64,000 nucleotides of DNA from contig QKGS01000057.1 of assembly GCA_003250355.1 (NCBI GenBank), positions 1 through 64,000 on the forward strand. Reading direction: 5' to 3'. The notes below the pieces were generated by a model. It searched no databases. It was not told where the DNA came from and was given only the letters and a program-made list of their open reading frames with translations. Shown here piece by piece: positions 1 to 11,100 of the stretch (its first letter is position 1; every line of letters begins with the position of its first letter). The position numbers and the translations under genes are program-made. This stretch comes from Bacteroidota bacterium (lineage in GTDB: Bacteria > Bacteroidota > Bacteroidia > Bacteroidales > SZUA-534).

Positions 1-1
1 C

Positions 2-850
2 AAAGAGTACAGGGTAAGCGCAAACTACCGCAACCAGTGGCCCCGTTTCGGAAGCCAAATGGCTACAACTGCCGCTGCATTTGACTATAATATGTCGAAG
101 TTTAATAGCGGCATAGGCATACTTGCAATGCACGATGTACTTGGCTCCAGCCATTATGCAAACACTTCGGTTGGTGTAAGCTATTCGTACAACATTCAGG
201 TAAACCGCAAATTGTTTATTCGCCCGGGTATTGCAATGAAATATGGTCAAACAAACATTGACCTTAGTGCCCTTTATTACAGCAGTAACATTGAAATAGG
301 GCAAACTTTTATTCCAAACCTCACTATCGACGGTACTAAAGTGCATATTTTCGATGGTACTGTTTCTGCTCTCTTACTTCACCAGCAATTTTGGCTAGGA
401 ACTACTGTCGACCACCTGTTCAAGCCAAATATCTCATTTAGTAGTTCCGAAAGCAGAACTCCAATGAAAATAACTGCATTTGGGGGTTACAAATTTGCAA
501 AAGCTCAAAGGCTAATATCTACCACAAAGCAAGAGTTTTCAATATCGGCAACATATCGCCACCAGGGGGTGAGCGACCAGCTCGACCTTGGCCTTTATAC
601 TATGTACGATATGTTTATATTCGGTTTGTGGTATCGCAACCTACCATTTATAAAAGAATATAGCCGACAAGATGCCATTGTATTTGTTGCCGGTTTTCAA
701 ATGAACGGAGTGCAAATTGGATATAGCTACGATTTCTCTATTTCAAAGCTTATAACAAGTACCGGAGGTGGTCATGAAGTATCGTTTGTATACGAATTCG
801 ATGTTACTCAAAAGAAAAAGTATCGTTCTATTCCGTGTCCGAAAATGTAA
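2..850 (+). CDS. PorP/SprF family type IX secretion membrane protein (5' truncated by window edge)
   Basis: The frame is open from base 2 to the TAA at 848-850, so the true start lies left of the window; the ATG at 59 is internal. The first codons read YRNQWPRFG (residues 8-16 of the visible part), the conserved motif of PorP/SprF proteins. The remaining 280 residues show alternating aromatic and polar strands of an outer-membrane beta-barrel and end in a typical strand. In the family, PorP/SprF proteins accompany the T9SS and help secrete or anchor adhesins. A second copy lies at 43320-44291. The lipoprotein gene starts 31 nt downstream on the same strand, so the two may be co-transcribed. 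Family is confident; the specific partner is unknown. Confidence 0.88.
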   Translation, partial: KEYRVSANYRNQWPRFGSQMATTAAAFDYNMSKFNSGIGILAMHDVLGSSHYANTSVGVSYSYNIQVNRKLFIRPGIAMKYGQTNIDLSALYYSSNIEIGQTFIPNLTIDGTKVHIFDGTVSALLLHQQFWLGTTVDHLFKPNISFSSSESRTPMKITAFGGYKFAKAQRLISTTKQEFSISATYRHQGVSDQLDLGLYTMYDMFIFGLWYRNLPFIKEYSRQDAIVFVAGFQMNGVQIGYSYDFSISKLITSTGGGHEVSFVYEFDVTQKKKYRSIPCPKM

Positions 851-881
851 TTATATTTACATTTTATTATATTTCATTTTA

Positions 882-2081
882 ATGAGCAAATACTTTTTCT
901 TCTTTTCTCTTATTGCCATTGCTGCTTGTAGTCCTGTAACCAAAAACACCGAACTATTGGTAAATACTCCCAATATTGAAACATCATCAAACGATACTAT
1001 AAAACCCCCAACAGCTAATTTAACGATAAATACAATTAAAGAAGTTCCTCTGAAATTATCGACAATTGAATTACTTCAAAATGAATTAACCGCAATAGAT
1101 AATATAACAGCCAACAATAATTTTATTTTAAATACCGATATTATTTTACGTCTTGGCGATTCAAACCAATATGTTTCTATTCTTAAAAAACGAATATACA
1201 ACCTACCCGACTCTGCAATATCATCAATGAAGTTCGACAACCAACTCGACTCGGCCGTAAAAGCATTCCAATACAAACACGCTCTTTATGCCGATGGCAT
1301 AGTTGGCAAAAACACTTACTACTTCTTAAACCAGAAGGACATTTATTATAAAAATACCCTTAAAGCAAATATTGACAGGCTTAAACTTTCAAATGATACA
1401 ATTGCAAAAAATGGTATTTATATAAATATACCCGAATATACTCTACAGCTTTTCCAAAACGATACCTTGTTATTTGAAACCGAGGTAATAGTTGGAAAAA
1501 AGAAAACCTATACTCCTACCCTCTCTTCTGAAATAAACTACTTAGTATATAACCCTTGCTGGACTGTTCCTAACTCTATTGCAAGCGAAAAAATGCTTCC
1601 AAAACTCCAAAGCGATTCTATGTATTTGCAAAACCGAAATATGTTTATTTGTCAAAATGGTATTGAAGTAAACCCCTGCGACATTGATTTTTCCCAATAC
1701 TCTCAATCGAATTTTCCTTTCAAAATATTTCAACGCACAGGAACCGACAATGCTCTGGGTAAAGTTAAATTCATGTTCGACAACAAATACTCCATATACC
1801 TGCACGATACCCCTTCTAAAAACTTATTTTACAAACAAGATAGAGCATTCAGCCATGGCTGCATAAGAGTAAACAATGCTCTAAGCCTTGCTCAAACCTT
1901 ATTGAACAATGATAAAAAAAGCATTGTAAATACTCAACACTACCTAAATCTAGGCTATCCGGTAAAAGTATTTTTAAACCATCCTATACCTATAACTATA
2001 ACATACTATACTTGTACTGTCGATTCAAACAATATTATTATTTACCATAAAGACATTTACAACCTCGACAAACAGAAATAG
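882..2081 (+). CDS. L,D-transpeptidase lipoprotein with peptidoglycan-binding domain (YcbB-like)
   Basis: This 399-residue protein probably cross-links peptidoglycan from the periplasm. I chose the ATG at 882 because it opens a short hydrophobic lipoprotein signal ending in IAAC at about residue 16; the upstream in-frame start at 768 would run through the end of the preceding gene. A peptidoglycan-binding-1 type domain lies near residues 85-150 (LRLGD, then FQYKHALYADGIVG). The YkuD catalytic motif is SHGCIRVNNA, with His325, Cys327 and Arg329. The order lipobox, PG-binding domain and C-terminal YkuD domain resembles YcbB-type enzymes. No residue of the core catalytic motif is missing. Confidence 0.9.
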   Translation: MSKYFFFFSLIAIAACSPVTKNTELLVNTPNIETSSNDTIKPPTANLTINTIKEVPLKLSTIELLQNELTAIDNITANNNFILNTDIILRLGDSNQYVSILKKRIYNLPDSAISSMKFDNQLDSAVKAFQYKHALYADGIVGKNTYYFLNQKDIYYKNTLKANIDRLKLSNDTIAKNGIYINIPEYTLQLFQNDTLLFETEVIVGKKKTYTPTLSSEINYLVYNPCWTVPNSIASEKMLPKLQSDSMYLQNRNMFICQNGIEVNPCDIDFSQYSQSNFPFKIFQRTGTDNALGKVKFMFDNKYSIYLHDTPSKNLFYKQDRAFSHGCIRVNNALSLAQTLLNNDKKSIVNTQHYLNLGYPVKVFLNHPIPITITYYTCTVDSNNIIIYHKDIYNLDKQK

Positions 2082-2170
2082 TTTATCAATTACAATCACA
2101 TCGTGTAGCCTTTAGTAATTTTTTTATCACTATAATGGTAAAATCATAAATATACCTATTCAAGCAACAA

Positions 2171-2203
2171 AAAAAAGCAGCCTCAACCGAAACTGCTTTT
2201 TAT
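2171..2203. terminator. Bidirectional intrinsic terminator between convergent genes
   Basis: An A-rich left arm ending in GCAG (2171-2180) and the complementary CTGCTTTTT (2193-2201) enclose a 12-nt loop. It lies between the stop of the L,D-transpeptidase gene and the stop of the HU-SPOR gene, and each strand ends in a T tract. Confidence 0.7.
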
Positions 2204-2219
2204 TAATCATTATAGTATT

Positions 2220-3251
2220 CTATTTAACTAATATCCATGTCTGGGGATTAACCACTCTCATTTCTTTCCACTCTTCAAGAGCCTCTTCAAAACTATAAAA
2301 TGTTTTGTAGCTAACTGTTTTAAACCCAGTCCTTCTGTTAATTATTTCAGCCGGATATCCTTCGCTCTTTAGTTTATCGCAAAAGTTTTCAGCATTTGAA
2401 GGAACTTCAAAACAACCGGCAACTACATAGTACTTTTTTGCATTAGGGTCAACCTGAGGCTCTTCAACAACAATAGGCGCAGGAATAGTATCAACCGCCA
2501 TTGTATCTTTAGCTATTTCTAACGAATCAACAACAGGAGCAGGTTCCGGAGTTGCTACTTTTACCGGTTCAGACTCTCCTCCTATAACACCGAAAAGGAA
2601 TAATCCACCTACAATTAATCCTATACCTGCAACGGCTGCAATAATAATTAAAACTGTTTTTTTACTGTTATTTGAACTCATGTTACTTGTTGGTTTAGTA
2701 ATACTTACTTTTTTATTAGTAATGCCTGCTGCTGCCTTGGGCTCAGAAGGTATTGGTTGCGATGGTTTGCTTGGAATACTCTTCCCTCCATTTGCCCTGG
2801 GAGGAATTATTGTTTCCGTATTTTTGCTCTCCTCTATTGTTGAGCCTTTTGCTCCTGTATTCTCCTTTTCTTCAGCTTTGCTATTATCAACAGTAGGCTC
2901 TATTGGTGCAGAAACAGATGTAGAAACCTCCGAAACAGACGTTTCAAATTTTATGTTTCCAAAATTATCTTTCGATAAAACACCTACTCCCTCTATTACA
3001 AACTTTCCTTTTTTTGCAAATGTATCCTGTATCTCTTTTACAAACACCTTAATTTTTTCAGTAGCCTCACCCTTAGTTATTTTTTCAGCCCTTATTATTT
3101 CATTAGCTAATAATCCGTCGTTGAATTTCAAAAAATCATTGAATGATATTTGTTTACCTTTAGCAGAAGTTTGCACCATAAAAGCTCCAAAATCGGGAAC
3201 TATTACCCTGCTATTACTCTCTATTAACCCTTTTAAATAATTCTTTATCAT
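2220..3251 (-). CDS. HU-like domain protein with transmembrane segment and C-terminal SPOR domain
   Basis: This 343-residue protein joins an N-terminal HU-type fold (about residues 1-100, with SRVIVPDFGAF and KGKFVIEGVGVL) to a low-complexity Ser/Pro/Lys linker. One membrane span follows near residues 198-222, then an acidic Pro-rich stretch and a SPOR domain (about 271-343, YYVVAGCFEVPSNAENF). SPOR domains bind denuded glycan at septa; HU folds bind DNA, or in this bacteroidal variant perhaps another ligand. The topology puts the HU part in the cytoplasm and SPOR in the periplasm. That suggests a link between nucleoid or envelope and the division site, which is inference. It is divergent from the ROK kinase gene. 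Confidence 0.85.
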   Translation of the reverse strand: MIKNYLKGLIESNSRVIVPDFGAFMVQTSAKGKQISFNDFLKFNDGLLANEIIRAEKITKGEATEKIKVFVKEIQDTFAKKGKFVIEGVGVLSKDNFGNIKFETSVSEVSTSVSAPIEPTVDNSKAEEKENTGAKGSTIEESKNTETIIPPRANGGKSIPSKPSQPIPSEPKAAAGITNKKVSITKPTSNMSSNNSKKTVLIIIAAVAGIGLIVGGLFLFGVIGGESEPVKVATPEPAPVVDSLEIAKDTMAVDTIPAPIVVEEPQVDPNAKKYYVVAGCFEVPSNAENFCDKLKSEGYPAEIINRRTGFKTVSYKTFYSFEEALEEWKEMRVVNPQTWILVK

Positions 3252-3381
3252 ACTGAAATGGTTTTAATATCGGCTAAATTTACAATAAAAATTAAAAATA
3301 AAGTAAAAAATACTCTTTATTATGTTTTTTAGATACTACCGAAAAAGTATTTTAGTACAATAAACACAAAAAACAGATAAA

Positions 3382-4347
3382 ATGAAAATAACAGTAGGAG
3401 TTGATATCGGTGGAACAAACACAGCAATTGGAATAGTAAAAGAAAACGGTGAAGTAATAATAAAGAATTCAATTACCACCGCAACACACGGAAATGCAGA
3501 AAAGTTTATTAAAGAATTGTCCGATGCAATAAAAGCCCTTATTGCTAAAGCAAATGTTACAATAACCGGAATTGGCGTGGGAGCTCCCAATGCAAATTAT
3601 TATAAAGGAACTATTGAGCAGGCTGCAAATTTATCATTCAAGGGGATAATTCCATTTGTCGATATTCTAAAAACCCACTTCCCCGACATTAAGCATATTG
3701 CACTAACAAACGATGCCAATGCCGCAACTATTGGTGAAATGATTTATGGAGGTGCCAAAGGAATGAAAAACTTTGTAATGTATACACTTGGAACCGGTGT
3801 TGGCAGCGGAATTGTTGTAAACGGAGACCTTGTATACGGACACGATGGATTTGCCGGAGAATGTGGCCATATGATGCTTTTTAAAGGCGGACGTTCTTGT
3901 GGTTGTGGCGTACCCGGACACTTAGAAACATACGCATCAGCACCCGGAATGAAACGAACTGCATTTGAGCTTATGGCAAAACACAATGCCTCTGACAGCT
4001 TGCTTGCCAATGACTCATTCAACAGTCTTGATTCAAAAAAAATATATAATGCAGCTATATCCGGCGACAAAATTGCTTTAGAAGTATTTGAGTTAACCGG
4101 CGATTATTTAGCACAAGCTATTGCCGATACTATACATCATGTTCGCCCCGAAGCTGTTTTCTTATTCGGTGGCCCTACTGCTGCCGGCAATTTAATTTTT
4201 AACCCTATTAAAGAAAAACTCGACACCTATTTACTGCCTGTTTTCAAAGGTAAAATAAAAGTACTCCAATCGGAACTTGATATGGGTAACGCAGCTATCT
4301 TGGGTGCTAGTGCGTTGGCATTTAAAGAAATGGTTTCACAACCTTAA
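3382..4347 (+). CDS. ROK family sugar kinase (glucokinase-like)
   Basis: This 321-residue protein probably phosphorylates a hexose in the cytoplasm. It has the N-terminal phosphate-binding loop VGVDIGGTNT (residues 5-14), the ROK substrate motif GFAGECGHM and the zinc-site segment CGCGVPGHLE. In most ROK kinases the last zinc cysteine is GCxE; here it is His, which can still bind zinc. Length fits a single-domain ROK kinase, and there is no N-terminal HTH, so it is not a ROK repressor. The exact sugar cannot be read from the sequence. It stands alone, divergent from the HU-SPOR gene. Confidence 0.9.
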   Translation: MKITVGVDIGGTNTAIGIVKENGEVIIKNSITTATHGNAEKFIKELSDAIKALIAKANVTITGIGVGAPNANYYKGTIEQAANLSFKGIIPFVDILKTHFPDIKHIALTNDANAATIGEMIYGGAKGMKNFVMYTLGTGVGSGIVVNGDLVYGHDGFAGECGHMMLFKGGRSCGCGVPGHLETYASAPGMKRTAFELMAKHNASDSLLANDSFNSLDSKKIYNAAISGDKIALEVFELTGDYLAQAIADTIHHVRPEAVFLFGGPTAAGNLIFNPIKEKLDTYLLPVFKGKIKVLQSELDMGNAAILGASALAFKEMVSQP

Positions 4348-4562
4348 ATATATTTATTATCAGCAAGATACTTATAACTATCGATTCTAATGATTGTTTA
4401 AACCCAAATTCATATATCGTATATTCTAAATTCAATTACTAAGTTCAGTTTTTGTAGCATTTTTCATTGATTAACAATACAACATAATAATAAACGCCCG
4501 ATTACACTTAAAACATACAAACATTAATACAATGTCAATTTTTCCTTCTCTAAAAGGTTAAT

Positions 4563-4570
4563 TAATTTTG
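4563..4570 (+). promoter_or_regulatory. Putative -7 element TAATTTTG
   Basis: This matches the Bacteroidota consensus TAnnTTTG and lies 56 nt before the small hypothetical gene at 4627. No clear -33 TTTG is seen. It is the only recognisable signal in the 279-bp spacer 4348-4626. Confidence 0.45.
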
Positions 4571-4626
4571 TATCTTTAATGAACAAATTATTGTTGCACA
4601 CACATTTATTATAAAACTTTTTAGCT

Positions 4627-5040
4627 ATGAGGCATTTAACAGATAATATAAACAAACACAAGCATTCTATGCAATCGTTTGTTTGGCGCGGGTTAGATTC
4701 CTACTCATATATAAATAACTATATATCTGACGATTCTGAACCCGAAAGAAAGTATGGATGTATTGTATTGGAAAAAGGTATAAGATATTATCCAAGTACA
4801 CCCAAAGAACAACTTTACTTAAAAGTATATAAAGGTATTGTTGTGGTTGAAATAAGCGGATATAGGAAAGTTTTAAAAAAGGGCGACACCGTTAAAATTA
4901 ATAAATTATGGTGTAATGCTAAAATATCAGTTATAACTGATAATGCTGTTATACGTTGGAATAACGACAATTATTTGAATAAATACAAAGATAAAGAGGA
5001 AAACTTGGTGCGAATTGATTTAGTGAAAAATTTGAATTAA
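4627..5040 (+). CDS. Hypothetical protein, possible small beta-barrel (cupin-like)
   Basis: I do not recognise this 137-residue protein. The central part (about residues 45-115) is a run of short beta strands split by Gly/Lys turns (GIVVVEISGY, VLKKGDTVKINK, NAKISVITDNAVIRW), the rhythm of a single cupin or jelly-roll barrel. It lacks a signal peptide and the His-rich metal motif of metal cupins. It has its own -7-like element and a terminator, so it looks like a single-gene unit. The N-terminus (HKHSMQSFVWRG) is polar and without known motifs. Coding is supported by good length, normal composition and flanking signals. Confidence 0.65.
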   Translation: MRHLTDNINKHKHSMQSFVWRGLDSYSYINNYISDDSEPERKYGCIVLEKGIRYYPSTPKEQLYLKVYKGIVVVEISGYRKVLKKGDTVKINKLWCNAKISVITDNAVIRWNNDNYLNKYKDKEENLVRIDLVKNLN

Positions 5041-5048
5041 TAAGGTTA

Positions 5049-5093
5049 TAAAAAAAAGAGGATGTACACTATAAACACCCTCTTTTTTTTGCA
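5049..5093. terminator. Bidirectional intrinsic terminator
   Basis: An A tract followed by GAGGATGT and, after a short loop, ACACCCTC and a T tract form a stem with one mismatch. It separates the convergent small hypothetical gene and the giant T9SS cargo gene. Confidence 0.75.
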
Positions 5094-5103
5094 AAATAAA
5101 TCA

Positions 5104-8100
5104 TTACTGAATTACCACTCTTATAACCTTTACCAAACCTTCGTTTGATATTTGAAGCATATAAATACCTTGCGGTAAGTTTTCGGTTTTAATAGTTTGA
5201 TTAAAAAATCCATTTTCAACTTTGTATTCGTTCGATAGAATCAAATTACCAATAAGATCGGTTAATTCAATACTGAGTGTTCCTTTTAAGATACTCTCTG
5301 ATTGAATAGAAAAAGTTCCGTTATTTGGGTTCGGATACACATCAACATCAAGTGAAGTAAAGCCAACATTTTTGTCGAGACTTGAAATATAATAATTACC
5401 ACCGTTAACTTGCACTTTTTGTCCATCGGCAAGAATACCGCCTTTTGAGGTTGCTATTACTTCAAGATTTGCTCCGCCGCCGTCGGGGAATGGTAGGTAA
5501 ACTACAGAAACAGCTCCACTACTTGATATGTTCTGCTGATCATTCCTACTTAAGCTGATAAATATTTGCTTTTTAGATTCATCAACAGTATAGAAAGTAA
5601 TTAGATCGTTGGCTACATTACCAAGGAATGTCCCATTGAAATTGACAGAAATACCATTCCAGTTTACACCTTCAGCGCCAACAAGTTCAAGTTCATACCC
5701 AACAGCGTATAAATCATTGACTGCCTTGTCGCTAGGTTCTGTCAAAATAGAGCGTACTGTTCTGGTAGTAGCGGCACCTTTTGTCGGCACCTCACCTATC
5801 TCACACGATAGTGTCCATGCTCCGGCTTTAGTGAAATTTTCAGGATATGCAGAATGACTGTATGCAAAGTTATTGCGTATTGCAATAGTATCATCCAAAT
5901 TAATAATACCATCGCCATTACAGTCGCCATGCATATTATTAGTACTATCTGCTTGATAGTTAGCCCAAAGCGTAGCACTCTGCCCTTTCCACACATTCGA
6001 AGCATTTTTACGCACAGGGCCTTCCATACCATAGTTCATTCCAATAGTAAATATATCATAGTGATTGGCTTCAAGGTCATTATTAGCATCGCCTGGCCAC
6101 ACACAGTTATAGGTACAAGTGTCAATAAGCTTGTCTGATATATTTACATTTCGGCAAAATGTTTTTTCACTTCCGCCTGATGAAACTGTTGTAAGACAAA
6201 CAGCGTATGAACCTTTTTGCAAATAACTATGTGCCGGTTTCTTCTCTGCCGAAGTTCCATTATCTCCAAAGTTCCATTTCTGAGAAACTATATCTCCACG
6301 CGATTTATTATTAAAGAAAATAGTATTCTTTGCAGTATCGGCAAAATATGTAAAGAACGCAGAATGTTTATTACTAACATTTCCTACTGCAATAGCCTTA
6401 CATTTAGTATTCTGATAGCCTGCATTATTTACAGTAAGGCACACATTATAATATCCACTTTCTGTATAAACATGAACCGGATTACTCTCTGCAGATGGTT
6501 TAGTGTTATCACCAAAATCCCAATACCATTCAGAAACAGCACCAAGGCTCCTATTTTCAAACTTAACATTCAAGCTTGATATACTGGCATTGCTTGAAAA
6601 TTTAGCAAGTACCGGTTCTGCCGATTTTCCTTCGGGCTTGATATATATCTGTTTTTCTGATGTATGCAATACCGTATCATTAGAATAATTTACAGTAAGA
6701 GAAACATCATAATAACCGGGTTCTGTATAGTTGTGAACCGGATTTTTTATATTCGATTTTAATCCGTCGCCAAAATCCCAACTGTATGCATCGAAGTTAC
6801 CAACTGCTTTTGAGTAGAATTTAACATTACCACTATTGCCTGCAATAAAGTAGAAATCCGATTTACATATCTTCGCATCCGGCTCCAGTACAACCACTTC
6901 TTTCACTATTTCATCAATGCATAAATTTGCTTCATTATAAACCATGTGATACACCTGATAATACCCACCCTCTTTATATGAATGCTTGGTATTTGGTAAT
7001 GTATCATAATTACCATCGCCAAAATCCCAAAAGTAAAATGTTGCTTCTCCTCTACTTTGATCTGAGAATGTTACATCCAAACCTTTTGTTGCAAAACTAA
7101 AGTCTGCTTTACATGAAACTTGTTGTGTTTCTGATATAACTATCTCATCGTAGTATGTATCAATACATTCACTTTTTGAATCGTATGATGTCAATATTAC
7201 TTCATACAATCCCGGTTTTGAATATTTATGCGTAACAACTGAATCAGAGAAACCATATGCTCCATCTCCAAAAAACCAAAAATACTCATCAGCATCGCCG
7301 GTTGAAGTATTTGTAAAACGAACATCATTATCTTTTATGTATGTATTAAACGATGCATTACAGAACGACAGTTCGGGCTTAAATACATATACCACATTGG
7401 TAAAGTAACTCATACAATCGTTATTACTATTATAAGCAGTAAAAGTTACAACATAATAACCCGGCTCATTATATATATGGAATGTATCCTTATCGAATGC
7501 ATAATTACCATCGCCAAAATCCCAAAAGTATTCGGTTGCTTCACCATTCACTATTCCACTAAAATTTACCTCCAAATCTTTGGCAAAATACTTAAACGAT
7601 GCTTTACACGTAGCTACCGCAACATCAAGTACCGAAATAACCTTATGAGTTTCACTAACACATCCGGTTACAGTGTCGAATGTAACTAAATACACATCGT
7701 AGTAATTTGGTTTCTTGTATTTATGTACCGGATTCTTTTCGTTAGAATAATAACCATCACCAAAGTCCCAATGATATTCCGAGATATTGCCGGTTGAACT
7801 ATTTTTAAAGCTAACTGTTTCTTTTTCAACATATGCTTTGAATGCAGCATTACACACCGGCTTACTGTAGTGAGTTATAAAAATAGTCTTCTCAATAGTT
7901 GACATACAATCGCTTATAGAATCAAATGTTGTAAGTTCTACTGTATAAAACCCGGGTTCTGCATATTTATGAACCGGATTCTTTAGTGTCGATTTTTTTC
8001 CATTGCCAAAATTCCAGGAGTAATCTGAAATATTTCCGGCTGTTTTTGCTGTAAATCTGACAGTATCTTTCGATATAAAATAATCGAAATTAGCATTACA

Positions 8101-11100
8101 TACAGCAGTATTTTGTTGCGAAGGAGTTGATGATATTAGTATCATTTTACAATCGTCGGAAACATTGCCGCTTGCCGAATCAAAAACAGTCAGACATACT
8201 TCATAGAAACCGGGATACATATATGTATTGGTATATGTATTCTCAAATGCAAAATTATCGTCTCCAAAACTCCATATTAAATCAGTATATGTGCCTTGCG
8301 ATGTATTAATGAATTTAACTTCATTCACATTAATAAAAAAGTCGAAACTTGCTTTTGCATATGTATTCTGCGAGTTTGGTATCTCTATAAATACTTCTTT
8401 ATGCGACTTTGCAAAACAACCTGTTGTTTTATTGTAAGCCTCAAACTCTACCAAATAATAACCACTTTCAGAATAATTATATGTTACATTTTCCTCAAAT
8501 GATATATTTCCATCGCCAAAAGACCAGAAAAACTCATCGAAAGAATTTGGTGAAGTATTTTCAAACTTAATTGTAGCATTACTTAATTTATTTATAGAAA
8601 ATGCAGCTTTACATATTTCAACATTACCCGTTCCTATCACTTCTATTTCTTTGCAGTGAGAAATATAGTCGCCGGCAATACTATCCTTAGCCGATAAGCA
8701 AACTTCATAATATCCCGGCTCCGGATAAATATGGATTGGAGAATCTTCATCATAGTAAAAACCATCGCCAAATTCCCATGTAAATTCATTCAAATTTGAT
8801 GACGACGTGTTCATAAACCAAACTGTATCACCACTAACTATGTAACTAAAATCAGCAACCTGTCTTTCTAATGTTATATTAATATTCTCCGTTTGATTAG
8901 ATATAGTAAATGTTCCGGTGCTTTTCTTATAACCATAAGCATAAATAGTATAATTGTAATTACCTGCAGTAAGATCATAGAAATAAGCCTTACCACTTAA
9001 ATCAGTTACAGCATAATGGTTATTATCAATCTGTATTTCAACTCCTTCAATATAAAATGTAGAGTCATTTATAATAGTAAACGTTGCAGAATAAACATTT
9101 TCTGTATAGAAATATTTCTCCATTGACTGAACTGAAGCCTGCATAGCAGAAGTTGCAGCGATTCGCTGAACAAATGAATACATTGAACCGGAATATAAAT
9201 TCTCAAATACCGGTGATACTTGCCATGTTGAACCATAGTTAGATGAATATTCATACCCCGGAACAGAAACCAAAGTAATACTATTGGTGGTAGAGTCCTG
9301 AATTGCCGGATCAACAGGAATTGCGTAATTCATTGCTTTATTTACTGCAAATGTTTCATTACTACCTAATGAGCCATTTTCAACAGAACTCGATATTATA
9401 ACTGACAGAGAAAAACCTATATCATCTACTTCTACTATATATGTACTGCTTGTTGCTCCCGATATATTCACACCATTACGTTTCCACTGATAAGAAAGAG
9501 TACCTGTATTGTTCGATGAAACTATTGCCGTAAGTGTATCGTTATACATTACTGTTGTATTAATTGTTACACTTCCGGTTAATGCATTTGCAGGAGCGGC
9601 ATTAGTTAATGCCAATACAGATGCACTTGATTCAGAAGCTAAGTGAGTGTTTGTTTCTACACGGCGCTGATATATGCTGTATTGTGTATTTTCTGCAAGA
9701 CCATTGAATTGAGAAGATAATTGCCACATAATAGTGTCAATAGAATATTCCATTCCTGCAGTTGCTATTACTGAAATACTATTATGTGTAACTATATCAA
9801 TAATTGGTATGGCTGGTTTAGATTGACTTGCTTTCATTACCATATCATTATTGTATACATTTGAGAAATCTTTTTGAATAGTACTTGTTATTTCACACGA
9901 CAAATATTTATTAATGTCGCTTTCCTGAATAACATAGCTATTAGAATTAGCACCTGCAATTGGCATTGACTCTCGCATCCATTGATATTTAAGCGTACCT
10001 GTATTATTAGAAGAGTCAATAACAACAGTTAGTGTTTCGCCAAAAACAGCACTACCTGTAATATTAGCACTAACTATCAAATACTGCGGATATAATTGAA
10101 CAAACTCAGTAAAGTCGGAGTTAAAAACTTCTAAACTATTGCTGTAAAACTCATAACCACCAGCTTCAATAGTATAGCTATGATTACCGGAAGTAACTCC
10201 GTTAAAAATTGCTTTCCCTTCATTATTGGTAAGTATCACTATGGAGTCAAGTATAACCTTTGCTCCTATTATTTTCTCACCCGATTCATTACTCACATTT
10301 AGTGTAAGCTTATATACTTCAGGCGACAAGTAAATAAATGCAACAGTATCGCTATTAGTAACTGTAAATGAGCTTATTTTATTAAAGTATCCATTGGCAA
10401 CAACTTCAAAGTCATAAGTATCGTTTGGCACATACTCAAAAATAATTTTACCCATTTCATCAGAAACACCAGTTGCATTTTCAACATTAAGAACAGTTAA
10501 AATAGCATTTGGAATAGCTAAACTATCTTTAATGCTTAATATATTTATAGTTAGAGTATGGACTCTTTTTAAATAAACATCGTGGTGAACAGGTGCATCA
10601 ACTACAATCATTGAGTCCCGATGTGTATCATAGCCATCTTTTATTACATCGTAATGATATACTCCCGGGGGTGTACTATTTGGCCATATTTTATATCCAT
10701 TAATATCAGTTGTGTCGTATGTTTGAGCATAACTATCCCATATTACAGCATAAGGTATCGGATTATTTGTTTCATAATCGAAAACCTGTATCGATGTAGT
10801 ATACAAAACCATTGGAGTTAGCTCTACCGTAAAGTTATAATCAGAGCCAAAAACTCCGAGCATCACACCATGAAACTCCATAAACCCATCGGCATATATA
10901 TCTACCCAAATAGAATCGGATTCAAAAACCATGGAGTGCACATCGCCGGTAGCATTAGTATATAATAAAGAAACCCCGCTTATGTGAACCTGAGCATTAG
11001 TTATAGGGCTTCCATCTGCTATATTCTTAACTGTAACTGTAAGGTTTACCTGATTTCCGCTAATTGAATCAGGTGACAGATAAACATCAATATCTTGATT

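Noticed and set aside
2680-3240. 186-codon open frame antisense to the HU-SPOR gene
   Set aside because: It is a mirror of the low-complexity linker and HU domain. The minus-strand frame shows recognisable HU and SPOR domains, the plus-strand frame shows none.
6240-8870. Regularly spaced similar segments resembling a repeat array or CRISPR
   Set aside because: The spacing of about 80 codons matches PKD domains in one open frame; the repeats are protein-level and not near-identical in DNA. No CRISPR array was found in the window.
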